Shown: positions 45,261 to 57,479 of the stretch, piece after piece
Layout: every line of letters begins with the position of its first letter
How positions within the stretch are numbered: position 1 is the stretch's first letter
Assembly (NCBI GenBank): GCA_039707465.1
Contig: CM077644.1
Location: forward strand, 187,227,462-187,291,461
Direction of reading: 5' to 3'
Source of the DNA: Rhabdophis nuchalis
Taxonomy: Eukaryota > Chordata > Lepidosauria > Squamata > Natricidae
DNA length: 64,000 nt
Notes under the pieces: generated by a model
The model's input: the letters and a program-made list of their open reading frames with translations, nothing else
Databases searched by the model: none
Told to the model about the DNA's origin: nothing
Made by a program: the position numbers and the translations under genes

Positions 45261-47609
45261 TGCAAAATGCCTATGTAAGTCTTAAATATACATATTACAA
45301 TCTCTCATCTTTCGTCCATTTAGGTGCCTCAAAAGATTATTTCTTTGCTTTTCTGCTTCATGCCTGAAAATTACAATTCTCTAAAATGGTTTTCTCTAAA
45401 AACCATGGGATCAACCCAACTCATTATTTTCATGATGCACTACAATATTATCCTTTAAAAATTTAGAGCCACACTTCCTTCAAATCGATTCCTGCTCAGT
45501 AGTGTATTATACTAAAAAATACAATAAATAGAGTGTAGCCCTAAAATAAGAGGAACTTACTAACATATAGCATAGTAAGCTTAAGAGAAAGGAGTTAGAA
45601 ACGTTCATAACAATAGGCTGTATTTGCTACTTTAAAAAATATTAATTATCACCAGTTTGGCAGAACTACAAAAAAACAATGCTTAGAGCAATGTTTGCAA
45701 ACTTGATCACAAGTTTATGATTTATATATATTTAGTGTAACTTTTAAACAAGTAACAAGTATCCACTATATTCCCACTCACCCATTAATCCAAAAAATCT
45801 AGAGATCAAGCAACACATCTTAGTAACAACTGCTTATAAAATAGCCTTTTGCTGACTTTTACATTGAGTAAATGAATAAATTATCAGGGGGCTACTAGAA
45901 CCACTTCTAGAACTTGAATTAGTATAATTATGTTTGAGTGTAAATAAAAGCTGTGATGATCTAAAAAGTAATCCATAATAAAAGCAGGAAGGAAAAAGAA
46001 ATTGAGGGAAAAGACCAGTAGGGGGATGGAGTGTGCATTATATGTCTCCATAGTGAGGCGCTTGTCATACTGGTTGATATAATACTTATACAGTTCTACC
46101 TGCTATCCTTCTGTCAAACAGAATCAGCTATGAGGAACCAAAGAGAGAGCCCTATCTTCTTTTGGGGTGCTTTCTTTTTACATTTTTTTAAACTTATAGA
46201 CATTTCTCCGAGGCAGGCTTTTAAAATGCAAATTCCTGAGATGTAAGCTCTTTTTATAAATGGAAATATCTGTCAGTAGTAGTTTGAGTAGTGAAAGTTG
46301 CCTTTTTTCCTTTTGTGTGGGAGATGGAAATTTATATTTAAGGAGAAAATGAATGATAGTTAGATTCCATTTGATGCTTTTATTCATGCTTCTGCAAGTC
46401 TAGTAGAAGGATGCTTAAATATATTTCTGTGTAATGTATGCCTGAATTCTTGTATATCTTTCTGTGCAGTTTCTGATGCAGATTTCGCCAAGTCAATTAT
46501 AAGTATCCAACTTGATGAATGCAATAAAAAAAGCCTGTTGAAATTGCTGCCTTCTGCACTCTTCCATGTTGTGTGGAAAATGACTCGCAAAGGTTGGGGA
46601 TCTTGTGGGATGCTGTCTGAGAGAACACAAAAGCTTTAGGTGTAACTACAGTATTCTGTAAATCATGGATACTTATGAATAAGATTTTGGAGCCTAGCCA
46701 GTGGCTTCACGTTGCATCCTGGAAGCAAAGCAACTCCATTGCTATTATTGTATGGCCCTGTAAAATTTAGAAAGTTCTCTTGGGGTATCATTGGCATAAT
46801 GAGTTAGTTGATTAAAATTAAAATGGAGCCTAAATATGTGCTAATGCAGTATCCTTATGATGCCAAATGTTATTGCTGTGCCTCTTTAAATTCAAACATT
46901 TGTCTCTTTTTTCATTGGATGGAATAAAGAACAGAGCATCAAACTTAATGTTTTAGGAAAATATCAATTTCTGTTCCAGTGTCTCTTATAAACCAATGGC
47001 ACCATTTTTCTCTCTAAATCTTTGTTCCCTTGATGTATGAATTTCATGCTGCATTTTAACCAACAATAGTGGGTGAATCACTGGTGGGATATATATGCAG
47101 TTTCCAGTCTTCTGTGAGGGTTTAATTAAAGAGATTAGCAGCCATTTGTTGATCGAAAACAATGCAAAATGATCATGGGTTTGTTGTTTTTATAAATACT
47201 CCTTGAGGATTGCAAGCAGAGACTTTGGCAGACCTTTAAATAATGATATTCTCTGATAGTTGGGGGTATTTATCCCTTGAGAGGACTTCTGGGAAAGAAA
47301 TGGTGAACTGAAAACAGCTCACTAAAAGCAAAACTGACAACAGTGATGGAATGAAGAGCTGGATCACCTTATTTCTAAGCATGGCTCCAGTGGTCTCCTA
47401 GAAGAGTCCTAGGCCAAAGTTTAATAACAAAACAAAACTCCACCTGACAGTTATAGACATGTTCTAACAGGGATGTTAGAACAAATTACTGGTAATGAGC
47501 AAGCTTCATCCTCAATTAATTAATACAAGGAATGTCATTGCTGGCATTCCACTGCAAATCCAAATTCAACTGCAAATCCAATTCTGGCATTTAGTTGGTA
47601 GCAGCTGGA
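45258..47609. other. No recognised feature
   Basis: 2.3 kb AT-rich without clear repeats. The reverse ORFs at 46178-46590 are not recognisable. Confidence 0.55.
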
Positions 47610-47700
47610 AATATTTATTGTATTTTTATTTATTTATTAAACTTATATGCTGCCCATCTCCCCTAGAGGTGACTCTAGGGGGCTTACAGTCATAGCTGGT
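47610..47700 (-). mobile_element. Probable L2-like 3' UTR remnant
   Basis: ATTTATTTATT, then a TATATGCTGCCCATCTCCCC segment and GACTCTAGGGGGCTTACAG, resembling the type C 3' UTR in reverse orientation. Diverged and short, so the family is tentative. Confidence 0.45.
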
Positions 47701-47906
47701 AGATGGTCACAAAGAGAACATACGTTTGCGATTGTTCCCCACGTAGTAACATCAATTATCACTGTGGCATTTACTGCTACCAAAGCTGGAATGAAGTAGA
47801 CAAAATGGTGCACACATACTGCACATACCTATTAACAAAAGTAATCATGAAGCACTGTTCAGAATAGCCATAGGAACTGCAGGTGCATAAGAGTAGAACT
47901 GGGAAC

Positions 47907-48590
47907 ATAATAATAACAATAATAATAATCTTTATTGTCATTGTAAAAATTACAATGAAATTGGTTTTAACTTCACTGGTGCAAAATTATAACAGAAACA
48001 AAAAAGATAGAAAAGAAAAAAGAAAAAACTAGCATGTGCACGGAGTGATTGCGGTTGAATTTAAAAGTCTCACAGCCCATGGATAGAAGCTACCTTTAAA
48101 CCTGTTCGTTCGGCTGGCTATACTTTGATATCTTCTGCCTGATGGTAGAAGGGCAAAGAGATACCAACCAGGGTGTGAATCATCTTTGAGAATCTTCCTT
48201 GCTCTGCTAAAGCAGCGAGATCTGGCGATGTTATCCAGTGATGTCAGAGGCAACCAATGGTTTCCTGTGCCGAGTTGATCACTCTCTGTAGTGCCTTCCT
48301 CTCCGCAACTGTTAAACCAGCATACCACACTGTGATACAATATGTGAGAACACTTTCTATGATGGACCGATAGAAAGAGGTCATCAGCCGTTGTTCCACC
48401 TGATTTTTCCGCAGGACTCTAAGGAAATGAAGTCTCTGTTGAGCTTTTCCAATCACCAGAGACGTGTTGTTTTCCCAGGTGAGATCTTGGCTAATAAGCA
48501 CTCCTAAGAATTTAAAAGAGGAAACCCTTTTCATAGAACATTTCATAGTCACAGTCACAGTTGTACCACCTGTGTGCAACTCTTTAGAAA
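47907..48590 (-). mobile_element. Rex1-like LINE 3' copy
   Basis: Reverse-strand frames encode VSSFKFLGVLISQDLTWENN, KAQQRLHFLRVLRKNQVEQR, SIIESVLTYCITVWYAGLTV and, after one frameshift near 48300, LTSLDNIARSRCFSRARKIL and LFALLPSGRRYQSIASRTNR. This block order is typical of the Rex1/Babar group as I remember it. The 3' UTR ends ACAATGACAATAAAG and a TAA-rich tail at 47907-47930. 5'-truncated and frameshifted. Confidence 0.75.
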
Positions 48591-49276
48591 TAAAAATATT
48601 TTTTAAAATAAACAAAAATTTAAAAAATGCTACACTAAAACTTTTGTCTAGATATAGAAGCAGCAGAAGACCATAAATGCATCTAAGGGTGACAGAATGA
48701 GCCACAGAGACAGCTAGAAATAGCTTGGTTTCTTTCTCAGTTTGACCCTCTGTGTACTTGAGACTAACATCCTTTCAAGAGCTCTAAAATCTAGGTTGAT
48801 AAGACTTGACAAGTGCTTTGGAAAGCAGTAGTTACACATCAGATGGGCAGATTCCTCTGGAGAAGCCAGGTGCCCAGTCTCTTTTGCAGTTCAAGTCAAA
48901 ACAGCTATGAAGGGCAATTCTCAGTGACTGGAGGAAATATGACATTCTTGCAACAGCCCAAAGAAGCCAATTAGTGTGGGTCAGAACTGAATCCCTGATT
49001 GTTTCAGTAACCAGATTAGCAATGAAGTAGGTCACACTATATCCATTTTGAAAATTACATTGTGAGAGGAGAGATGGCAGTGCTTTAAAACTGGAAGGCA
49101 TCTCAGGAGTGGTCTGGGATGAGACAAAGGCAAGATCATGAAGACTTGACAGAAAAAGAAAGCTATACTTGAAGAAGAGTACTCAGTTTCCATCTCTCAA
49201 TGAAAGAAGCAGTGACTTTAATTGTAAATACTAAGGGACATCAGATAGCCAGTAATCCCCTAGTAATCCCCTAGAT
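48591..49276. other. Unassigned, possible old repeat
   Basis: No domain seen. The 89-codon reverse frame (48832-49101) is unassigned. Confidence 0.4.
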
Positions 49277-49617
49277 CAGGGGTATCAAACTCAAGGCCCA
49301 TGGACCGGATCCAGCGTGCAATGTGGTTGGATCCAGCCCTTGGGGCCATCCTGGTCTACCCAATATGAAGAGGAAAGATCAGGCCAGAATAGCTTCAGCC
49401 CAGTCTACCCAATGTGAAGAACAAAGATCAGGTGAGCATGACTTCAGCCTGGTCTACCCAATAAGAAGAGGAAACATGCCAGCATTTTGGGGAGTGGAGT
49501 CAAGCTGACCATACCCACCCTGTTGGCCACATCTGCCCAGTCAGCCACATCTGGTCCCCCCCAAGATTAACCACAGCCCTGATGTAGCCCTCAATAAAAT
49601 TGAGTGTGATACCCCTG
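49277..49617. mobile_element. hAT-like element with internal ~48-bp tandem repeat
   Basis: Ends CAGGGGTATCAAACTCAAGG and AATTGAGTGTGATACCCCTG are inverted repeats of hAT type. Inside, CTGGTCTACCCAATATGAAG-like units recur three times at about 49351-49490. The flanks (CCCTAGAT / CTCTAAGA) are only partly alike. Confidence 0.78.
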
Positions 49618-50256
49618 CTCTAAGATCTGAGTACTCAAAAACCTGATTTTTTTAGATTAAAATTTAATACTTAACTTGAAAAAATGCTTGGTCATTAAAA
49701 ATAGATCTAATTTTCCCATTCTGGGTCCTCTACCCTTCCCTTCTTTACAGAGAAACTCTAAGAAGGAAGAGATAAAATTTATAATAGGAAATAAAGAAGC
49801 AGGTATCAATTTTTCATAATGCTGATTTTGTCACAGAAATAGAGTCCCACCACAATAGAACTCCTCCGCTTTTTCAAATAGAACATTTTTATACTTTCAT
49901 AAATGTATTTATTGTACTTACTATTAATAATCATCATCAAAGAATTACATTTGCAGTAACATAATTGAATCCCCACTAATTCTGAGTTCTATCTGTTATT
50001 AAGATACACCCCCACCCCCACACCATTTATCAACAATGATTGTTTTACATGGCAATCTGGAACTCCAGGCAGGGCAATTGGGAACTTGGATAGTCAAGCT
50101 GGTTGAAGAATTCATCAGGTCTGCTTGTGTTTTCTGTAAGTCTTTAGGCTAATGTCATTATCAGAATAGATTCATCACTACATTAAGTCTAATTAAATAT
50201 TCTTAGATATTTTTTTCTCTCTCTCTACATTTCAAGCAGTTTACTTCATCACCCCA
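49618..50256. other. No recognised feature
   Basis: AT-rich, no ORF of note. Confidence 0.5.
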
Positions 50257-50313
<57 letters not shown>

Positions 50314-50314
50314 C
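50257..50314. repeat. (AAT)n microsatellite at a LINE-type tail
   Basis: About 19 units adjoining the Rex1-like 3' end. Confidence 0.97.
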
Positions 50315-50585
50315 TTTATTGTCATTGTAATAAAATAAAATAAAATTACAATGAAATTGGTTTGAGCATTGTGCTAACATTTGCATCAGGTGGAATACAG
50401 ACAGCAGTGACAACCATAACAGAAATCTCTCCAGGCAGTTAAAATGGCCGACAAATGACAGTTGGAAATTCCACGTCTGCAGAACAGTGCACACAAGCAA
50501 CTCCACCGCTAGTACACCAGTTATCATGGGTGTAAATACACAGTCCTCCACCCTTGCTTCCACCAGAGTTGTTGTATAGGTATTA
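50315..50585 (-). mobile_element. Second short element sharing the Rex1-like 3' end
   Basis: Reverse strand: CTGTCATTTGTCGGCCATTT, GTCACTGCTGTCTGTATTCC and CAAACCAATTTCATTGTAAT, then ACAATGACAATAAAG and the TAA array. It parallels the 4.6-kb element over about 170 bp, then differs in its 5' part. Confidence 0.7.
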
Positions 50586-51892
50586 TCAGATTCCAGTTTT
50601 GATTTCAATTAATGGGAGAAGTCATTTAGAAAAAATGCATAATATGAGGTGAAATCTAAAGCAAACTGTTATCTGGACATGACGAAGATTCCAACAACTA
50701 TACAGAAAAAAATCAATGTCACCAAAAAATTAATCTAACATGTATGTGGGAGTGTGAAAAGTAAATGGAATAGATGTCAAGCTGAATTATATGCCTGCTT
50801 ATCCATGTGGAAAGAAGGGTGCATTGCCTTGTTGAATGATGAGGACATTGTACGGCAAAAGAACTAAAACAAATATTAGGATCTAAACCCAAAAACGGTT
50901 TCCAGTTAAATTGTGGATCAAAGATTTCATAAAAACAAACAATTTTTATGATGTTTGTATTCAATCAAATACCTTTCTTCCAATTAAATCTGAGGTTTGT
51001 GGTATTGTAAACACGGATATGTTCAATATATTGATTGACAGAACAAGATTGGGGAGAAGCCATAGAATATCAAATTGTTAATCAGGTTGGGTGTAATGAT
51101 CTACTGCCATGCATATTTCATATGTTGAACTCATTTAAGAACCTGAAACGCAAACGATCAAAGTAAAGGAGTTTTTGTCAATATATAAATATCTGTCTTT
51201 ACTGGATTGTTCTTTCTGTAACTCATGTCATGTTAATACCCCAGATATAAATATATGAGTTTCTTTTAAAAAGTAATTTCTATGATTAGTGGAATAGATG
51301 ATTCATGCAATAAATCTGCCCTGTGATTAGTGAAAGTCTGATTTAGATAGATTGAGGTGTGATGTAAACCATTGGAGGAGGGTTGATTTTAAAAGGCTAT
51401 CCATGAATGTTGAAATTAACACATTTTGATATGTAGTGTAAATACCTAGGTGTATAATAGCTACATTTTATTGAACCATTCTATAATACTCTATTCTATA
51501 ATAGAATGTCTGACTACTGTGATTTACTGAGTGACCTTCCAGAGTCTAGAAGTCTTTTTATATTCATTTTTCTTCCAAAACCAAGAATACCTGGCATTGT
51601 AACTTTGAGGATTGTACAACAATTTTCTTGCTATAAGAAAGTTATGCGAATCCACAAAATTGTGATAGAAATTAGATAGGAAATTAAAACAGATGACATT
51701 TACACAAACTGGTAGGAGCCTGCCAAGAGTAAAAATTATATCAAGATCTGGGTTTGTAGCAAGTGGATCAATGGAAATATGAAACTCCAGAAAGAACACA
51801 TGAAGGATAGAAATTAAGACAAAATACAAGAGATAGAAAAAGTGTAAAAAGTAGGGAGATTTTCCCCTCTCTCTCTCCCCCCACTCTGAGTG
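50586..51892. other. No recognised feature
   Basis: AT-rich, short reverse ORFs only. Confidence 0.5.
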
Positions 51893-51923
51893 TGGGAGGG
51901 AGGGAGGGAGGGAGGGAGGGAGG

Positions 51924-51971
<48 letters not shown>

Positions 51972-51995
51972 CAGAGAGACAGAGAGACAGAGAGA
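51893..51995. repeat. Purine-rich compound repeat (GGGA)n-(GA)n-(GACA)n
   Basis: Three blocks in a row: GGGA about eight times, GA about 17 times, then ACAGAGAG units. Strictly purine-biased strand. Confidence 0.95.
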
Positions 51996-53040
51996 CTTTC
52001 TTAGGGGCTGAAAAATGTGCAGCAGGAAAAGTTTAGCCTGATGTCATGACTGGGGAGAGAGAAAAAACAGAAAAAGAAAAACCAAGCCAAGAATCATTTT
52101 AAGGAGATAAATGCAGACAAAGCTGGGGTAGCCTTTTCTTTCTTTGAACATGGGAGGGAGAACTTTACATATAAATAATAAAGCAGGTTTTGCTTTCTCC
52201 AGCGTTTTGCCTGCAGGGGTTTCACACCCTAACTATAAAAAGGGAAAAGAAGTCTGGGAATGCAAAGGAATTGGAAATAGGAGTATCATTTATATTCAAT
52301 CCATATAAAGAAACAACCAGAGCTTCAACTGCACCTTTGAGGCCACTATCTTGACCTATTTGACCCTTCACTATGAATAACCTTGGGATGGGTATCCATT
52401 TGGCAGAGCTTGGCAATGGCAGAGAGAAATCATCACTGGTGAAGAAATTGCTCTGTGAATTCGCTGGGAAGATCAAGTCTTGAAGAGACAAGAGGAGATG
52501 CGGGTTGGGTTAGTGAAGCCAAGAAGGAGAAGATCTAACCTTGGAGAAAGTATGAAAAACCAAATGGAGGATAAATTGTACGCTCCTTGGAGCTGTTGCC
52601 TTGGATATTTGCGACACAAAAGGAGAGCTAGTTTGTTTGAATATGTGCTATATATTTAGATGTGAGGCATCTTTGGGAGGAAGGGCTGCTAATTTCTCAC
52701 AGGCTCTCTCTGCAGGATGCCACTCAATTAATCCCACTAAGTTTGCTCACTTTGTAATGTTATATAATATTTTTACACCTATGCCATACAATCTGTATAG
52801 TTATACAGCTGTTTCTTATATACTGCAACAGATCTTATTTGTACACAATGTTGGAACAAATGTCCATCTGGTTTCGGTTCCAAGTGGGGAGAAAGAGAGT
52901 GGAAACATGGTGTCTGTTTGGAAAGATGGTTTAATGGTGGACATGGTTTGAGGTCCTGGGCAAAAAGGCACATGGAATGGAGAGAGGGATGTATTTATAC
53001 CTTCTCCTGGGCTCCACCTTAGCACTTCCTCTTCCTGTGT
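51996..53040. other. Unassigned, possible part of a larger dispersed element
   Basis: A 116-codon frame at 52601-52951 has no known motif. Less AT-rich than its neighbours. The stretch from about 52590 and the one after the L2 fragment (53395-53750) could be two parts of one older element split by the L2 insertion, but I cannot show terminal repeats. Confidence 0.35.
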
Positions 53041-53059
53041 AACAAATAAATAAAAATAA

Positions 53060-53394
53060 ATAAATAATTTAATTTATAACCCGCTCTCTCTCCCCAAAGG
53101 GACTCGAGGCGGGGCATAGGGAAATTAAAAATGCATATAAAACCACAAACAATACAATATTAAAAAAGAATTAAACTAACCTTGCACTAAAATCCCATGT
53201 TAAAACTAAAACAAATTCCTAAAAACCCCTAAAAACAGGTAAGTTATCCCAAGCCGGCCAAGCAAAAGAAATGTGTTTTTAATTTTTGACGGAAGAAGCG
53301 AAGGTCCGTAGTTGTTCTAATATCGGGGGGAAGGTCGTTCCAGAGGGTTGGGCCCGCCACAGAGAAGGTCCTTCCCCTGGGCATCGCCCGCTGT
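53060..53394 (-). mobile_element. L2-like LINE 3' fragment, near type B
   Basis: Reverse-strand 3' UTR (CCAAAGGGACTCGAGGCGGG) and C-terminal coding end (SLWRAQPSGTTFPPILEQLR) bordered by an AAAT tail at 53041-53067. The match stops abruptly at about 53394, where unrelated sequence beginning GTATTCGGATTGG takes over, so this is a 5' truncation or a later junction. Confidence 0.8.
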
Positions 53395-56021
53395 ATTCGG
53401 ATTGGTTGTCAGACTCTCTGGGGGTGGGGGTCTTAGCTAACTCTGTAGGCTGTCTGTGTCCCAGGCTTGGTTGAGCCTTGCTGGGTGATGTAATCTTCCC
53501 AGGTGCCATGTGGTGAGATGGGTAGAGGGCTAATCCTATCAGTCCTGAGGGCCATGTCTTAATCCCATCAGCCTGGACCTGAAGCGGGAGGGAGCTTCAG
53601 GGACCTGCTTTGCTTTTAAAACATGTTTCTCCTTTTCTCATCCAGGGAAACATAATATTTTGCATTTTTAAGATTTCCTAAAATATTTTATTCTTCTAGG
53701 GGAGGGGTAGGTGCTAACTTCCCACAACAATTAGAATATTTTTAATAATTCTATTTGAAAATAATAGGAGGAAGAAAATAATCTTGAGAGCCACCTCACC
53801 CTAATTAGAAATTTATTGTCAGGCTTACTTTAAAAGTGAATTGCAAAGGAGTTTGGGTAATTTTAAGAATCTTGAATTTAGAACTGTCTCTGTATTTAAA
53901 AAGTCCCAGTTTTTTTTTGAAAGCCAACATCCTCTTCTATTCCTACTGGCACTGAACTGAAAGCAATTGAGCAAGGGTCCTTTGATTGATTTAATGACCT
54001 TTGCTTTCTCAACCTGTTGCAAAAAAAGCTAAATTTATCAGCTGCAAAGCCTCTTTGTCCCTTTTAAATGGTGACTTTAAAAAAAATCCTTAAATCTGGC
54101 ATAGAATGAACATTACTTGTCCATGCTGTGCCTGTGGAAATGCTCACCGTGAGAAAGTTTGGGAACTTATAAATTATGTTTCTATGTAAGCTATTGTCCT
54201 TCTGGAAGGTCAAATGCTTTTCAGTATTGTGTGGGAGAAAAGACATTTTATGGAAATGTATCTTCTGTGTTCATTTATCACTTTGAAAGACGAGCAACAC
54301 AAAGGTAATTATGGCTGAAGTAGCACAGGGAAGAGACATTTGCTGAATGGGTAGGCAGTATATGGGGCTTCCTTCCTTTGCTCAAAGTTTGTTTTGAACT
54401 CTGTCTGCCCTTGATTGTCACAAAGCTGGGTGTTCGGCAAATGGAAAGACAATCACCTGCTGATTCTGAAGCTGTCACCTTAACAAGCTCTATTCTAGGT
54501 ACTATTGACTAATAAATATGACCAGATGCCACTATATATTTGAAGAGGTCACGGCACTGTGTGGGAAGAGATCTATTCTGACAAGATAGCCGGGCCCAGA
54601 TTTCAAATGCTTTTTGTTAACAGTCCATACATGAAAAATTCAAAACAATCCTGAGGGGGTGAAAAACCTGGAAAACTAAAAAGAAGATTCGTCTATTGAT
54701 CTCATGAGTGAGCTATTATATTCTTGTGATGCTTTTCTTAGGCTTAAAATCTAATGCACCGTCTTTGGCTTTAATCTTTTGGAAGTGCTTTTTGGGTTCA
54801 TGCAGAAGGAATTCTAGTTTGTTCCATAATTTTTCAGAGCAGCAATATTCAACATTGCTTTTACCATACTATAATAAAATAAGAGCTCTATGTTTAGTGA
54901 AATAAACTAGAAACATGTTTTAAATGCATCTGAATTCTAAACAGGAAATGTAAATTACTCCTATATATGTTAAAAAGGGATATTGCAAAAACAAAACAAA
55001 TACCCAATCACAGACTATTATCTGTTCTCTTAAACCAGAATTAATTTTAAAATGAAAAGTGAATGTTTTGTTTTTTACACCATCCACATATCTTTGGGGA
55101 TAAACATAAAATATACCCAAGATTGAGATAAGACAATGGTGACCAAGTTGTAGCAGAATGGGGATTTGTATTAGCTTAAAGAAATGCAGTTACAGTTTTT
55201 TATGTATTCTGAATATGGGATTTCTTGCTGGAAAAACTAGAAAAACTTTCTTCTCAGATTGTTTAGATAGTTTAGCTTTCTGGTAAATGTCTCAGTGATT
55301 AAAATACTGGGAAAATGCTTACTCTTGAATAGTATATGGATATTGAAAGCTTTTTATTTATTTCAAATACCATTAATGCTGAATTATTTAAAAACAAGAC
55401 TTCATAAAGGTTTAACCTATGTCACTTCCTTATAAACAACTTGCACAAATTGTACAGCTTTAGAATAGGACACAATTTGCTGGTTTGTAGTTTTTTATGA
55501 TAACATTAAAGTTAAAAATTCAGCCTTGCACCATTCATTTTGCTTCCAAGTTTCTAAATCAAGTGACTAAAATGTACCTCTTAAAAAAAAAAACTGTAAT
55601 AGGAAATGTATAATTTTACAGATTGTGTATTCCTTCTTTGCAATTTCTGGTTTATTCCAGGCAGACTGGCTCTAGAACTAAGCTATTGAAATAATTCCGT
55701 TCTTTCGGCTAAAAAACAAAATTAGAAATGATAAATTAATAGAAATTTTATATTAGAATCATGCCCAATCAGTAAGATAGATTAGTCTGCTTCTGTGGAC
55801 TGCAATATAATATTATACATTTATAGCAATATTGTTTGATTTGTTGAGGGATTGCAAATGTAAAAAACGGAAAGATTATCACCGAAGAATAGAAATAGGT
55901 CTTGGCCAATATATAATATTCATGCAGTTTGTTATACTTTTTTTACAATGAAGTAGCATTACACCTGTGAAAGAGGCATAATCTGTCATATCACACTATA
56001 AATTCTAATATTACAGATATC
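53395..56021. other. Mostly unrecognised
   Basis: 53395-53750 is a GC-richer block (CTTAATCCCATCAGCCTGGA) that looks like a dispersed repeat of unknown class. The rest is AT-rich with no coding signal. Confidence 0.45.
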
Positions 56022-56029
56022 ACATAGAC

Positions 56030-56375
56030 CAGTGACGGCGAACCTATGGCACGGGTGCCACAGGTGGCATGCAGAACCATTTCTTAGGGCATGCGAGGCA
56101 TTGCCCTGTCAGCTCCAGCGCGCATGTGTGCAATGGCCAGCTGATTTAGGCCTTCTTTTGAGGTCGTTTTTTGCCCTCTGGAGGTGGGGAGGGGAGGCTG
56201 TTTTCACCCTCCCCCAGGCTCCTAGAAAGCCTCTGGAGCCTGGGGAGGGTGAAAAAAGCACGCCTAAAGCAGGGGCTTGCGCACATAGCATTATGGGTGT
56301 GGCACGCCCATGCACGACCCCCTCTGCGCTCCCCCCACTTTTGGCACGCGAGCCAAAAAAGGTTAGCCATCACTG
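56030..56375. mobile_element. hAT-like CAGTGACGGC element with perfect 8-bp TSD
   Basis: CAGTGACGGCGAACCTATGG at the left pairs with AAAGGTTAGCCATCACTG at the right. Exact duplication ACATAGAC (56022-56029 and 56376-56383). GC-rich body without transposase. Confidence 0.9.
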
Positions 56376-56504
56376 ACATAGACAATGATATAGGGTTATA
56401 TTGATCTTCCCCCAAGCCAACATCTTTCAGCTTGTCTTGTTGCATGATCTTCATCTCTTACAGCCAATGAGAGGGGCTGTAGGGACTGACTTCTTTGAAT
56501 AGTA

Positions 56505-56689
56505 GTAGTCTCAAAGGTGCTTAAAAAAAAAGCAACTGGACTTTGTTTTTCCTTTGAGGAAGATATTTCGCTTCTCATCCAAGAAGCTACAGTCAGAACC
56601 AAAGATGCTTCTTGGATGAGAGGCGAAATGTCTTCCTCAAAGACAAAACAAAGTCAACTTGTTTTTCAAAAAAGCACATTTGCGACAAC
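56505..56689. repeat. Inverted repeat, ~83-bp arms
   Basis: Left arm 56505-56587 and right arm 56607-56689 are imperfect reverse complements (GCTTCTTGGATGAGA, GGCGAAATGTCTTCCTCAAA in the right arm), with a 19-bp spacer. Translations of both outward strands read SWMR-E-SSSK-KQS. The unit resembles a dispersed repeat, family not assigned. Confidence 0.8.
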
Positions 56690-57397
56690 CATGACCTGGA
56701 TAACTGAAAATTTCCATAGACATGTTTCACTGAAACATGTCTGCTACAGCCTCATCATTCCAGTGTTTCTTGGGTGCATTTTGGAATGTGCACAGTTGTC
56801 AACAAGACCTAATAATTTGACTAGAATTATAGTTTATTGAGGCAAGCTATTATAACAGAACCTTGAAAACTGACATTTTCCCTTCCCTCCTTCTTATTCT
56901 CTAGGGATTCAGGGTACAACCAGTCTGTGTCTGTTCCTAAGGTTTTCCCTGTTTCCTGAGCTTATATGTTTTTATAACTATTTCTGCAGTTTTTCTTCAA
57001 TGTTATCTCTGTGGCTCCCTATATTAGGTTGTATGCATATGATATTACACTATAACTATCTAAAGATTTAACATTTCTGGATTTTTGAAAGTCTCTAAGC
57101 AGTTTTTCATGCAGACATCTCTTCACGTGGGAAAAAAGAACATGATTAAAAATAGAAATCATGCTTTCCCAATTGAAAACATACATTTTGTACTGACTTT
57201 TTAATTGCTATGCATTGCATAGGTATATAATTGCCAGAAGGAAAATAAACTGGTAATTGGATTTTAATAGTGAAACTGCATAAATAAAAATGGAAAAATT
57301 GCCAATGTAGGATTATAATGTTGTTGTCCAGAATATTCACATGTTATAATATTACTCAATAAAATAATTTGTTGGTGGAAAGATCTGGGTCATCTTT

Positions 57398-57399
<2 letters not shown>
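56690..57399. other. No recognised feature
   Basis: AT-rich, no ORF of note. Confidence 0.5.
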
Positions 57400-57478
<79 letters not shown>

Positions 57479-57479
57479 T
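57400..57479. repeat. (AAT)n microsatellite at an L2 tail
   Basis: About 26 units directly at the 3' tail of the L2-like fragment at 57480. Confidence 0.97.

Noticed and set aside
52601..52951. 116-codon plus-strand ORF
   Set aside because: No signal, domain or family resemblance. Probably chance in a less AT-rich block.
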